Below the pieces are notes generated by a model, which was not told the origin of the DNA, did not search any database, and saw only the letters and a program-made list of their open reading frames with translations. Positions 1 to 7,441 of a DNA stretch of 13,325 nucleotides are shown here, piece by piece. The stretch is from an uncultured Bacteroidales bacterium (lineage in GTDB: Bacteria > Bacteroidota > Bacteroidia > Bacteroidales > UBA932): contig URDD01000069.1 of NCBI GenBank assembly GCA_900546395.1, positions 1-13,325 of the forward strand, written 5' to 3'. How positions within the stretch are numbered: the stretch's first letter is position 1; every line of letters begins with the position of its first letter. The position numbers and the translations under genes are program-made.

Positions 1-33
1 CCACAAGGGTGGGAGAGTAGGCAGCTGCCGCGC
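1..33 (+). rRNA. rrf: 5S ribosomal RNA, 3' end only
   Basis: The first bases match the conserved 3' portion of bacterial 5S rRNA. A short hairpin CCAC/GTGG (1-4 with 9-12) corresponds to the tip of helix IV. It is followed by the loop-E side string GGGAGAGTAGG (11-21) and about 12 closing bases of helices V and I. The 5' part, and so the pairing partner of the last bases, lies outside the window, so the exact 3' end (about 31-36) is an estimate. A strong terminator follows at once, as expected at the end of an rRNA operon. Confidence 0.78.
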
Positions 34-42
34 TTCTATAGG

Positions 43-78
43 AGTCCTGGAGAAACATCTTCTCCGGGACTTTTTTTT
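43..78 (+). terminator. Rho-independent terminator of the rRNA operon
   Basis: The arm GTCCTGGAGAA (44-54) pairs with TTCTCCGGGAC (60-70) across a 5-base loop. The 11 base pairs include one G-T wobble and are followed by eight T residues (71-78). It lies about 10 bases after the 5S rRNA end and should separate rRNA transcription from the rfb genes. Confidence 0.92.
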
Positions 79-298
79 ATACAGAGATTTTCTTATCGGA
101 CAGTAATAATACTGTACTTAATGTGACTGCATGTCTGTATGTATAGAGTAAATGCTCTTTCTGACAGCAGTTTCCTACTGCTGATTTTCTGCAGATGCTT
201 CAATTAAACGAAGATTTTATGTAATTTTGTAAAATGCGTTGTAAACTATTCATTAAGCAGCGCATGGATAATTCGTAATATAATTATTGTACCGGACG
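79..298 (+). promoter_or_regulatory. Upstream region of the rfb block, with a possible weak promoter
   Basis: This 220-base AT-rich stretch lies between the rRNA terminator and rfbA and must hold the promoter of the rfb block unless the rRNA transcript reads through. The octamer TAATTTTG at 222-229 fits the Bacteroidetes -7 element TAnnTTTG, but no clear TTG sits 19-21 bases upstream, so the match is weak. Three small inverted repeats are present: 100-115 (6-bp arms, 4-base loop), 145-158 (AGAG/CTCT) and 165-183 (CAGCAGT/ACTGCTG, 5-base loop). None has a T tract. No gene is seen here. Confidence 0.35.
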
Positions 299-1204
299 AT
301 GAAAGGAATTGTATTAGCGGGCGGGTCAGGAACCAGGCTCTATCCGATTACAAAAGGAGTAAGCAAGCAATTATTGCCTATTTATGATAAGCCTATGGTT
401 TATTATCCTATTTCTGTCTTGATGCTGGCTGGAATACGTGAGATACTGGTAATATCCACGCCTCAGGATTTGCCTGGATTCCAGAGACTACTCGGAGACG
501 GCTCTGACTATGGAGTTAAATTTTCATATGCTGAACAGCCAAGTCCTGACGGATTGGCACAGTCATTTATCATAGGCGAAGAATTTATCGGTGATGATGC
601 TGTCTGTCTTGTGCTCGGTGACAATATTTTCCATGGTGCTGGCTTAAGCGGTATGCTTAAGGATGCAGTACGGGCTGCTGAAGAGGAACAGAAAGCCACT
701 GTTTTCGGGTATTGGGTTGATGATCCGGAACGTTATGGAGTAGCAGAGTTCGACAGAGAAGGAAACTGTCTGTCCATAGAGGAGAAACCCGAGCATCCTA
801 AATCAAACTATGCGGTCGTGGGACTTTATTTCTATCCAAATAAAGTAGTGGATATAGCCAAAAAAATAAAACCGTCAGCAAGAGGCGAACTTGAGATTAC
901 TACGGTGAACCAGGAATTTCTCAAGGCAGGTGAACTGAAAGTCCAGACTATGCAGCGCGGGTTTGCATGGCTGGATACCGGAACTCATGATTCTCTTTCC
1001 GAAGCATCTACATTTGTTGAAGTGATAGAAAAGCGTCAGGGACTGAAAATAGCATGTCTTGAAGGCATAGCCTATCGTAAAGGATGGATTACAGAAGAAA
1101 AAATGCGGCAGATTGCACAGCCTATGATAAAGAATCAGTATGGAAGATATCTTCTTAAAGTCGTAGATGAAATAGCACGTACAGGAGGACGGAATCTGGA
1201 GTAA
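299..1204 (+). CDS. rfbA: Glucose-1-phosphate thymidylyltransferase (RmlA/RfbA)
   Basis: The enzyme joins dTTP and glucose 1-phosphate to give dTDP-glucose, the first cytosolic step of the dTDP-L-rhamnose pathway. The 301-residue protein opens with the sugar-nucleotidyltransferase signature GGSGTR (8-13), followed by KQLLPIYDKPM (23-33). LGDN is at 107-110, and EEKP and the C-terminal rhamnose-pathway type region are present. The length fits the usual size of about 290-300 residues. The ATG at 299 was chosen because MKGIVLAGG is the usual N-terminus; a TTG at 287 would add four residues. The stop overlaps the rfbC start (TAATG), suggesting translational coupling. It is the first gene of the block. 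Confidence 0.96.
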   Translation: MKGIVLAGGSGTRLYPITKGVSKQLLPIYDKPMVYYPISVLMLAGIREILVISTPQDLPGFQRLLGDGSDYGVKFSYAEQPSPDGLAQSFIIGEEFIGDDAVCLVLGDNIFHGAGLSGMLKDAVRAAEEEQKATVFGYWVDDPERYGVAEFDREGNCLSIEEKPEHPKSNYAVVGLYFYPNKVVDIAKKIKPSARGELEITTVNQEFLKAGELKVQTMQRGFAWLDTGTHDSLSEASTFVEVIEKRQGLKIACLEGIAYRKGWITEEKMRQIAQPMIKNQYGRYLLKVVDEIARTGGRNLE

Positions 1205-1785
1205 TGGAGGTGATAAGAACAGAAATAGATGGTCCGGTAATCATAGAACCGCGTATTTTCGGAGATGAAAGGGGATATTTCTATGAATCATACTCCCAGC
1301 GGGAGTTCGAAGAGAAAGTCTGCAAGACCATATTTGTCCAGGACAATCAGAGCAAGTCATGTTATGGTGTCCTCAGGGGACTTCACTTTCAGAAACCTCC
1401 GTATGCTCAGAGCAAACTCGTTAGAGTCGTAAAAGGAAAAGTTCTGGATGTGGCAGTGGATATAAGGAAGGGGTCTCCGACATTCGGAAAGTATGTAGCA
1501 GTGGAGCTTACAGAGGATAATCACCGCCAGCTCTTTGTCCCGAGAGGTTTTGCGCACGGTTTCGCAGTCCTGTCGGAAGAAGCGGTTTTCCAATACAAGT
1601 GTGACAACTTCTATGCTCCCCAGAGCGAAGGTGCCATAGCTTGGAACGATCCTGAACTTGGAATTGACTGGAAACTGGAACCGGAAGAAATAATACTATC
1701 CGCAAAAGACAAGACTCATCCGTGTCTTAAAGATGCAGACCTTCCGTTCATATATGAAGAAGGCCTCTATCGTGAGGATGAATAA
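1204..1785 (+). CDS. rfbC: dTDP-4-dehydrorhamnose 3,5-epimerase (RmlC/RfbC)
   Basis: This cupin-fold enzyme epimerises C3 and C5 of dTDP-4-keto-6-deoxyglucose, giving the L-configured precursor of rhamnose. The 193-residue protein has the family landmarks: IFGDERGYFYES near 18-29, the general base His61 in LRGLHFQ, Lys71, and the acid Tyr131 in FQYKCDNFY. Its length is normal for RmlC. The ATG shares its A with the rfbA stop. Position in the order rfbA-C-D-B supports the call and makes the other cupin epimerase activities of this superfamily unlikely. Confidence 0.95.
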   Translation: MEVIRTEIDGPVIIEPRIFGDERGYFYESYSQREFEEKVCKTIFVQDNQSKSCYGVLRGLHFQKPPYAQSKLVRVVKGKVLDVAVDIRKGSPTFGKYVAVELTEDNHRQLFVPRGFAHGFAVLSEEAVFQYKCDNFYAPQSEGAIAWNDPELGIDWKLEPEEIILSAKDKTHPCLKDADLPFIYEEGLYREDE

Positions 1786-1814
1786 TATCAGAAGACTTTT
1801 AATATAGAAAGCAA

Positions 1815-2762
1815 ATGACAATCCTAGTAACAGGAGCGAATGGCCAGTTAGGTACGGAAATGCGCATAATTTCTGAAGGAAGCAGTGACAGATATATTTT
1901 TTCGGATATCAGCGAGCTTCCTGGAGTCGAGACTCTCAGCCTTGACATAACAGACATCGAAGCCATAAGGGAGACCGTTAAGGCGGACAATGTGGATATT
2001 ATAGTAAATTGTGCCGCCTATACAAATGTTGACAAGGCCGAAGATGATATGCAGCTCTGTTCGCTTCTCAACTCAAAGGCTCCGGAAAACCTCGCAACGG
2101 TGATGAGTGAAACCGGAGGCTTGCTGATACACATATCCACGGACTATGTATTCGGAGGCGACCCGTACAACACACCTTGCCGGGAAGAACAGAAAGGAAC
2201 GCCCACAGGAGTATATGGCGAGACAAAACTATGTGGCGAGCAGGCTGTCTCTGAAGCCGGATGTGACTATGTTATCATCAGAACGGCTTGGCTTTACAGC
2301 GAATACGGAAAAAATTTCGTGAAGACAATGCTTGATCTTACATCTTCCAGACCGGAACTGAAAGTCGTATTTGACCAAACAGGAACACCGACATATGCTC
2401 TGGATCTTGCCAACGCGATATCCGCAGTCATTGATGACTACAGGTCTTTCCTTACAAAGAAGCGGCAGTCTGGTATTCCGGATGGCGGGCGATATGACAA
2501 AACAGGAATTTACCATTTTTCCGACGAAGGAGTATGCAGCTGGTTTGACTTTTCCAAGATGATAGCTGAATATGCTGGAAATACAGGGTGCAACATACTG
2601 CCATGCCATTCTGACGAGTTCCCAAGCAAAGTTACAAGACCGGCGTACTCAGTACTCGACAAGACCAAAATCAAGGAAACGTTCGGAATCTCAGTTCCAT
2701 ATTGGACTGACTCCCTGAAACAGTGCATTGCAAATCTCAGGAATCGGTCTTCCGTAATATAA
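1815..2762 (+). CDS. rfbD: dTDP-4-dehydrorhamnose reductase (RmlD/RfbD)
   Basis: This enzyme catalyses the last step of dTDP-L-rhamnose synthesis, NAD(P)H-dependent reduction of the 4-keto sugar. The 315-residue protein begins with the nucleotide-binding motif GANGQLG (7-13). It has HISTDYVFGG near 107-115 and the SDR catalytic pair Tyr134 and Lys138 in YGETK. The length is slightly over the usual 285-300 residues because of a short insertion around 210-230. It starts 29 bases after rfbC in an AT-rich gap with no terminator. Confidence 0.95.
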   Translation: MTILVTGANGQLGTEMRIISEGSSDRYIFSDISELPGVETLSLDITDIEAIRETVKADNVDIIVNCAAYTNVDKAEDDMQLCSLLNSKAPENLATVMSETGGLLIHISTDYVFGGDPYNTPCREEQKGTPTGVYGETKLCGEQAVSEAGCDYVIIRTAWLYSEYGKNFVKTMLDLTSSRPELKVVFDQTGTPTYALDLANAISAVIDDYRSFLTKKRQSGIPDGGRYDKTGIYHFSDEGVCSWFDFSKMIAEYAGNTGCNILPCHSDEFPSKVTRPAYSVLDKTKIKETFGISVPYWTDSLKQCIANLRNRSSVI

Positions 2763-2792
2763 AAAAACGACTTATTATACCAAACTTGTAAT

Positions 2793-4004
2793 ATGGATTT
2801 CAAAAGACATATACTTATAACAGGAGGAGCCGGTTTTATCGGCAGCCACGTAGTCAGACTCTTCGTAAACAGATATCCTGACTATAAAATAGTCAATCTG
2901 GACAAACTCACATACGCAGGCAATCTCGCAAACCTGAAAGACATAGAGGACAGACCGAACTACAAGTTTGTCAGAATGGATATTTGTGACTTTGACAGTA
3001 TCCTTAAACTGATGCAGGAAGAGCATATAGACGGAGTCATACACCTTGCAGCAGAAAGCCATGTGGACAGATCGATTAGAGATCCGTTCACATTTGCCAG
3101 AACCAATGTTTTGGGTACACTCAGCCTTCTGCAGGCAGCCAGGCTGTACTGGGAGAGCCAGGAGACTCCATACCATATCAGACATGACATTCGTAATGGG
3201 TGTACCATAGACGGAGCATTGCCTGGCGGAGAGTATGAGGCAGTACGCTGTCGCTTTTACCACATTTCCACAGATGAAGTATATGGAGCTCTTGAAATGA
3301 CTCATCCTGAGGGTGTCGAGCCTCCGTTTACCACCTCGGCCTCTTCGTCTGAACACCATCTGGCATACGGAGACACATTCTTTACCGAAGATCTTAAATA
3401 TCAGCCGCACAGTCCGTACAGTGCCTCTAAGGCAAGCAGCGACCATTTCGTCAGAGCATTCCATGATACATACGGAATGCCTGTAATCGTCACAAACTGC
3501 TCGAACAACTACGGTCCGTACCAGTTTCCTGAGAAGCTGATACCGCTGTTTATCAACAATATACGCCATAAAAAACCACTTCCTGTCTATGGAAGAGGAG
3601 AAAATGTCCGTGACTGGCTTTTTGTAGAAGACCATGCCAGGGCCATTGACCTTATTTTCCATAATGGGAAAGAGGCCGAGACTTATAATATAGGCGGTTT
3701 CAATGAGTGGAAGAACATCGATATAATAAAAGTAGTCATTGAAACAGTTGACCGTCTTCTCGGCAGGGAAAAAGGTGAAGATATGAATCTTATTACCTAT
3801 GTCGCAGACCGTGCAGGACATGACCTGAGATATGCTATTGACAGCACAAAACTTCAGAAAGAATTGGGATGGGAACCTTCCCTCCAGTTTGAAGAAGGTA
3901 TTGAGAAGACCGTGCGCTGGTATCTTGATAACCAGGACTGGCTCGACAATGTCACTTCAGGCGACTACATGAAGTATTATGAACAAATGTACAAGGACAG
4001 ATAG
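2793..4004 (+). CDS. rfbB: dTDP-glucose 4,6-dehydratase (RmlB/RfbB), long form
   Basis: RfbB converts dTDP-glucose to dTDP-4-keto-6-deoxyglucose, the branch point for rhamnose and for amino-deoxy sugars. The 403-residue protein is an extended SDR with GGAGFIG (11-17), the active-site triad region STDE (159-162), and the catalytic Tyr209 and Lys213 in YSASK. NNYGPYQFPEKLIPL follows, as in the family. At 403 residues it is longer than the common 340-380. The extra length sits mainly at about 121-153, between the QAARLYW helix and the RFYHISTDE strand, where many homologues have a short linker. The gap after rfbD is 30 bases. Confidence 0.96.
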   Translation: MDFKRHILITGGAGFIGSHVVRLFVNRYPDYKIVNLDKLTYAGNLANLKDIEDRPNYKFVRMDICDFDSILKLMQEEHIDGVIHLAAESHVDRSIRDPFTFARTNVLGTLSLLQAARLYWESQETPYHIRHDIRNGCTIDGALPGGEYEAVRCRFYHISTDEVYGALEMTHPEGVEPPFTTSASSSEHHLAYGDTFFTEDLKYQPHSPYSASKASSDHFVRAFHDTYGMPVIVTNCSNNYGPYQFPEKLIPLFINNIRHKKPLPVYGRGENVRDWLFVEDHARAIDLIFHNGKEAETYNIGGFNEWKNIDIIKVVIETVDRLLGREKGEDMNLITYVADRAGHDLRYAIDSTKLQKELGWEPSLQFEEGIEKTVRWYLDNQDWLDNVTSGDYMKYYEQMYKDR

Positions 4005-4025
4005 GCAAACTGTATATGGAAAGCA

Positions 4026-4049
4026 CAGGCTGGAAATCTTGCCGGCCTG
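4026..4049 (+). other. Intercistronic hairpin between rfbB and the aminotransferase gene
   Basis: CAGGCTGG (4026-4033) pairs with CCGGCCTG (4042-4049) across an 8-base loop, with one G-T wobble. This gives an 8-bp GC-rich stem in otherwise AT-rich intergenic sequence. No T tract follows, so it is not a standard terminator. It could influence mRNA processing or stability at the border between the rhamnose genes and the accessory genes. Its function is unknown. Confidence 0.4.
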
Positions 4050-4059
4050 AAAATCTTAT

Positions 4060-5175
4060 ATGAAAATGGAAGATAAAAAAATAACAGTAACATCTCCATT
4101 GTTGCCTGACCTTGATGAATTCCAGGTTCTCCTGAAAGAAATATGGGAAAGCAAGTGGGTTACAAACAACGGGACATTCCACCGACAGTTGGAAAATGAA
4201 TTGGCTGTCTATCTGAAAGTTCCGTATATAAGCCTGTTTACCAATGGTACATTACCTCTTCTGACCGCCCTTCAGGCATTGAGGATTACAGGTGAGGTCA
4301 TAACTACGCCTTATAGTTTTGTAGCGACTACACATTCTATATGGTGGAACGGATGCAAGCCAGTATTCGTAGATGTCGATCCTGCCACAGGAAATATCGA
4401 TCCTGACAAGATAGAAGCTGCCATAACACCGAAGACGACAGCGATAATGCCGGTACATGTGTACGGAAACCCTTGTGATACTGAGCGTATAATGAAGATT
4501 GCAGATACATACGGACTAAAAGTCATTTATGATGCAGCTCATGCTTTCGGAGTAGAAGTCGGCGGAAAGTCAGTACTTGAAGCCGGAGATATGAGTACAT
4601 TGAGCTTTCATGCTACCAAAGTCTTCAATACTCTTGAAGGCGGAGCTCTTGTCATGCATGATGAAAAGATGAAAGAGCGGGTGGACTACCTGAAAAACTT
4701 CGGCTTTGCGGGAGAAACGGAAGTGGTCGCTCCGGGAATCAACAGTAAGGTAGATGAAGTCAGAGCCGCTTACGGAATCCTTAACCTAAGACAGGTGGAT
4801 GCAGCTATCGAAGCAAGACGCAAGGCATCAGTCGCATACAGACAAGCATTGGCGGATGTAGAAGGCATATCATACTTTGAAGATATGCCTGGAGTAAGAC
4901 ACAATTACAGTTATTTTCCGATTTTCGTAGATGCCGAGCGTTACGGAACTACACGTGACGAACTGTATTTCAAAATGAAGGAACGCAACATATTAGGCAG
5001 AAGATATTTCTATCCGCTGATAAGCACATTCTCCACATACAGCGGGCTGGAAAGTTCCAGGCCGGAAAACCTTCCAAACGCAAACCGTATGGCGGACAGC
5101 GTCATCTGCCTGCCACTGCATCACGAACTGGATAGCAGTGATATTGAAAGAGTTATAGCTACTATAGTCGGATAG
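4060..5175 (+). CDS. DegT/DnrJ/EryC1-family PLP sugar aminotransferase, VioA-like
   Basis: This is a PLP-dependent aminotransferase that puts an amino group on a nucleotide-linked keto-sugar. The 371-residue protein has the family layout: NGTLPLL near 62-68 for cofactor phosphate binding, Asp158 in YDAAHAFG for the pyridine nitrogen, and Lys187 in SFHATK as the Schiff-base lysine. The spacing WVTNNGTFH near the N-terminus and the SFHATKVFNTLEGGA region resemble VioA, which makes dTDP-4-amino-4,6-dideoxyglucose. The neighbouring rfbB supplies exactly the 4-keto substrate. Family membership is certain. The C4 position and gluco product are inferred; a 3-aminotransferase (FdtB/QdtB type) is less likely because no 3,4-ketoisomerase gene is present. 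The start could also be the ATG at 4066. Confidence 0.9.
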   Translation: MKMEDKKITVTSPLLPDLDEFQVLLKEIWESKWVTNNGTFHRQLENELAVYLKVPYISLFTNGTLPLLTALQALRITGEVITTPYSFVATTHSIWWNGCKPVFVDVDPATGNIDPDKIEAAITPKTTAIMPVHVYGNPCDTERIMKIADTYGLKVIYDAAHAFGVEVGGKSVLEAGDMSTLSFHATKVFNTLEGGALVMHDEKMKERVDYLKNFGFAGETEVVAPGINSKVDEVRAAYGILNLRQVDAAIEARRKASVAYRQALADVEGISYFEDMPGVRHNYSYFPIFVDAERYGTTRDELYFKMKERNILGRRYFYPLISTFSTYSGLESSRPENLPNANRMADSVICLPLHHELDSSDIERVIATIVG

Positions 5176-5177
5176 AT

Positions 5178-6386
5178 ATGGCGGGACAGAAAAAATTGAT
5201 GCTACTCGGAGGCATAAGATATCTTCTGCCTGTTATCAGGGCTGCCCATGAACAGGGGTATTATGTCATAACTGCAGATTATCTTCCTGATAATATTGCC
5301 CATAAATATTCAGACGAATATGTCAATGTCAGCATAATTGACAGGGAAGCAGTCCTGGAAGCGGCAAAAAAACACGAAATTGACGGCATAATGTCGTTCG
5401 GGGTCGATCCAGGAGTAGTTTCCGCATCGTATGTACAGGAAAAATTGGGCCTTCCTTCATTTGGGCCGTTAGAAAGTGTGGAAATACTCCAGAACAAGGA
5501 CAGATTCCGTAAATTTCTGAAAGACAACGGATTCAATGTTCCATGGGCGTTCTCCTTCCAGAGCGTTGACGCTGCATGGAAGTCGAGATCTGGATTTTCC
5601 TATCCTTTTATAGTAAAGCCTACTGACTCGGCAGGAAGCAAAGGATGTACACGGGTTGACAACGAAAGTCAGCTCAGAGATGCTGTAGATTATGCAATGA
5701 AAAACTCCATAAGCGGCAGAGTGATAATCGAAGAGTTTATAGAAAAGAAAGGCTGCTCGTCAGATACGGACAGCTATGCCGAGGATGGAGAATTGAAATT
5801 TGTCAGTTTTTCAGCGCAGAGGTTTGATGCCGGAGCTGCAAATCCTTATACACCTGCAGCATACTCCTGGCCATCAACTTTTACTGAGTCAGAAGAAAAA
5901 TATCTGTCGTCAGAAATCCAGAGACTTATAACACTTCTGGGGCTGAAGACAGCTGTATTCAATATTGAAACGAGAGTCGGAGCTGACGGCAGACCATATA
6001 TAATGGAACTGACACCGCGCGGAGGCGGTAACCGCCTGTGTGAAATGCTCAGATATGCTACCGGAGCAGATTTGATTACTGCCATTACACGTGCGTCAGT
6101 AGGTGATAAGCCGGAAAATATAAAGCAGAGACCATACGACGGATTCTGGGCGGAAATCATACTTCATGCAGATAAAGACGGAAAGTTTGGAAAACTGGAA
6201 ATATCGGAAGACATGCGAGGGTTTGTCGTAGAAGAGGACTTGTGGGTAAATCCTGGAGACCAGGTGGAAACTTTCAGCGGAGCCAATAACGCCATCGGTA
6301 CCCTCGTACTTAAATTCGACTCTGGAAAACAGATGGAAGAGGCTTTGGCCAGTCAGGACAAATGGCTGAAAATCAAGGTGTGCTGA
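5178..6386 (+). CDS. ATP-grasp ligase (carboxylate-amine ligase-like), copy 1
   Basis: ATP-grasp enzymes activate a carboxylate as an acyl-phosphate and join it to an amine or thiol. The 402-residue protein has an N-terminal Rossmann-like pre-ATP-grasp part (LMLLGG, 7-12). ATP-binding lysines Lys107 and Lys147 (IVKP) are present, with a flexible loop SAGSKG (151-156), an EEF segment (185-187), and metal-binding Glu264 (FNIET) and Glu277. The position after Glu277, normally Asn in E-x-N, is Thr279 in ELTPRGGGN. It starts 2 bases after the aminotransferase gene, so its acceptor could be the new sugar amine. Substrates are not recognisable; L-amino-acid ligases and PurK-like or carbamoyl-phosphate-synthase-like proteins share this fold. 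Confidence 0.85.
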   Translation: MAGQKKLMLLGGIRYLLPVIRAAHEQGYYVITADYLPDNIAHKYSDEYVNVSIIDREAVLEAAKKHEIDGIMSFGVDPGVVSASYVQEKLGLPSFGPLESVEILQNKDRFRKFLKDNGFNVPWAFSFQSVDAAWKSRSGFSYPFIVKPTDSAGSKGCTRVDNESQLRDAVDYAMKNSISGRVIIEEFIEKKGCSSDTDSYAEDGELKFVSFSAQRFDAGAANPYTPAAYSWPSTFTESEEKYLSSEIQRLITLLGLKTAVFNIETRVGADGRPYIMELTPRGGGNRLCEMLRYATGADLITAITRASVGDKPENIKQRPYDGFWAEIILHADKDGKFGKLEISEDMRGFVVEEDLWVNPGDQVETFSGANNAIGTLVLKFDSGKQMEEALASQDKWLKIKVC

Positions 6387-6419
6387 TAGAAAGGAGTATT
6401 GATAAGTAAAAAGAGTATT

Positions 6420-7421
6420 ATGAAAAGAATAATCGTTTTCGGGGCAACAGGAAATCTCGGAGCAAACATTTGCCTTCATTTGAAAGACAAATATGAAATA
6501 ATTCCTGTAGGACGCAGGAAAAGTGACAATGGCTTTTTTGCAGATTACGGAATGACCTATTATTCGGCTGATATAAGCAGAAAGGAAGATTTAGATAAAT
6601 TGCCTCAGGACAATATATATGCGGTGCTGAATTTTGCAGGAGCCCTTCCGGCTTCCATGAAAGGGTATGACCCAGGACAGTATATATCATCTATAATAGA
6701 AGGTACACTTAATGTGCTGGAATACACACGTAAAGTAAAAGCTGACCGTATCGTGTTCCCGCAGTCACTGTTTGATATAAGCTATCTCTTCGGAACGAAA
6801 GTACCTATTCCTGCAGATTCTATACGCAAGGCGCCATATGACGGAGATCATGCAATGTATGTAATAGCCAAGAATGCTGCCGTGGATATGATAGAAAACT
6901 ATCATTCATTATATGGTATCAAGCGTTTTATTATAAGACTCTCAAGGATTTACAGCTATGACCCTAATCCGTACACATTTACCGACGGAGAAAAGGTGAT
7001 GGTCTCTGACAGATACCTTATATATCAGGCTATGAAAGGAAAAGACCTGGAGATATGGGGAGAACCGGACAGGCTGCTTGAAACTATCCACGTATATGAT
7101 TTTCTTCAGATAATAGAAAAATCACTGGAGGCAGACCATGACGGAGGCATATATAATGCCGCCAGCGGCGGAAGTACCATTGAGGAGCGCATACGTGGGA
7201 TAATGGAAGTATTCAATCCTAATCCGGATGCCAGAATCATTTACCGCCCGGAAAAGCCGTCTGCCTCACAGTTTGTCCTTGATTACCTCAAGACAGTCAA
7301 TGAATTGGGCTACAGACCTCAATACACCTGGAAAGACTATCTTGAATATATGAAGAATGAGATGGAGGTGCAGAGATTTGAAAAACTCTGGGGCCGCGAA
7401 TCAGATTATCACCAGTTTTGA
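6420..7421 (+). CDS. NAD(P)-dependent epimerase/reductase-like extended SDR
   Basis: This is probably a nucleotide-sugar epimerase, dehydratase or reductase. The 333-residue protein has a Rossmann start with VFGATGNLG (6-14; G8, G11, G14). The acidic residue pattern and NFAG (71-74) are typical, and there is a plausible catalytic set Ser116, Tyr147 and Lys151 (YVIAK). The length fits extended SDRs. The ATG at 420 bases into the 6000s (6420) was chosen because MKRIIVFGATG is a typical N-terminus; an upstream TTG at 6399 would add seven residues. It lies between two ATP-grasp genes and its end overlaps the possible TTG start of the next one. The substrate is unknown; it may further modify a dTDP- or UDP-sugar made here. 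Confidence 0.8.
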   Translation: MKRIIVFGATGNLGANICLHLKDKYEIIPVGRRKSDNGFFADYGMTYYSADISRKEDLDKLPQDNIYAVLNFAGALPASMKGYDPGQYISSIIEGTLNVLEYTRKVKADRIVFPQSLFDISYLFGTKVPIPADSIRKAPYDGDHAMYVIAKNAAVDMIENYHSLYGIKRFIIRLSRIYSYDPNPYTFTDGEKVMVSDRYLIYQAMKGKDLEIWGEPDRLLETIHVYDFLQIIEKSLEADHDGGIYNAASGGSTIEERIRGIMEVFNPNPDARIIYRPEKPSASQFVLDYLKTVNELGYRPQYTWKDYLEYMKNEMEVQRFEKLWGRESDYHQF

Positions 7422-7441
7422 AAAACATTACAGGAGTGGCA

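Noticed and set aside
2775..3821. Minus-strand open frame of 348 codons opposite rfbB
   Set aside because: It lies wholly over a well-supported gene, its translation is rich in Cys, Val and Tyr with no recognisable motif, and it is explained by codon bias of rfbB on the other strand.
4060..5175. 3-aminotransferase (FdtB/QdtB type) making a 3-amino sugar
   Set aside because: That route needs a 3,4-ketoisomerase (FdtA/QdtA type), and no such cupin is found; the only cupin is RfbC with rhamnose-type landmarks.
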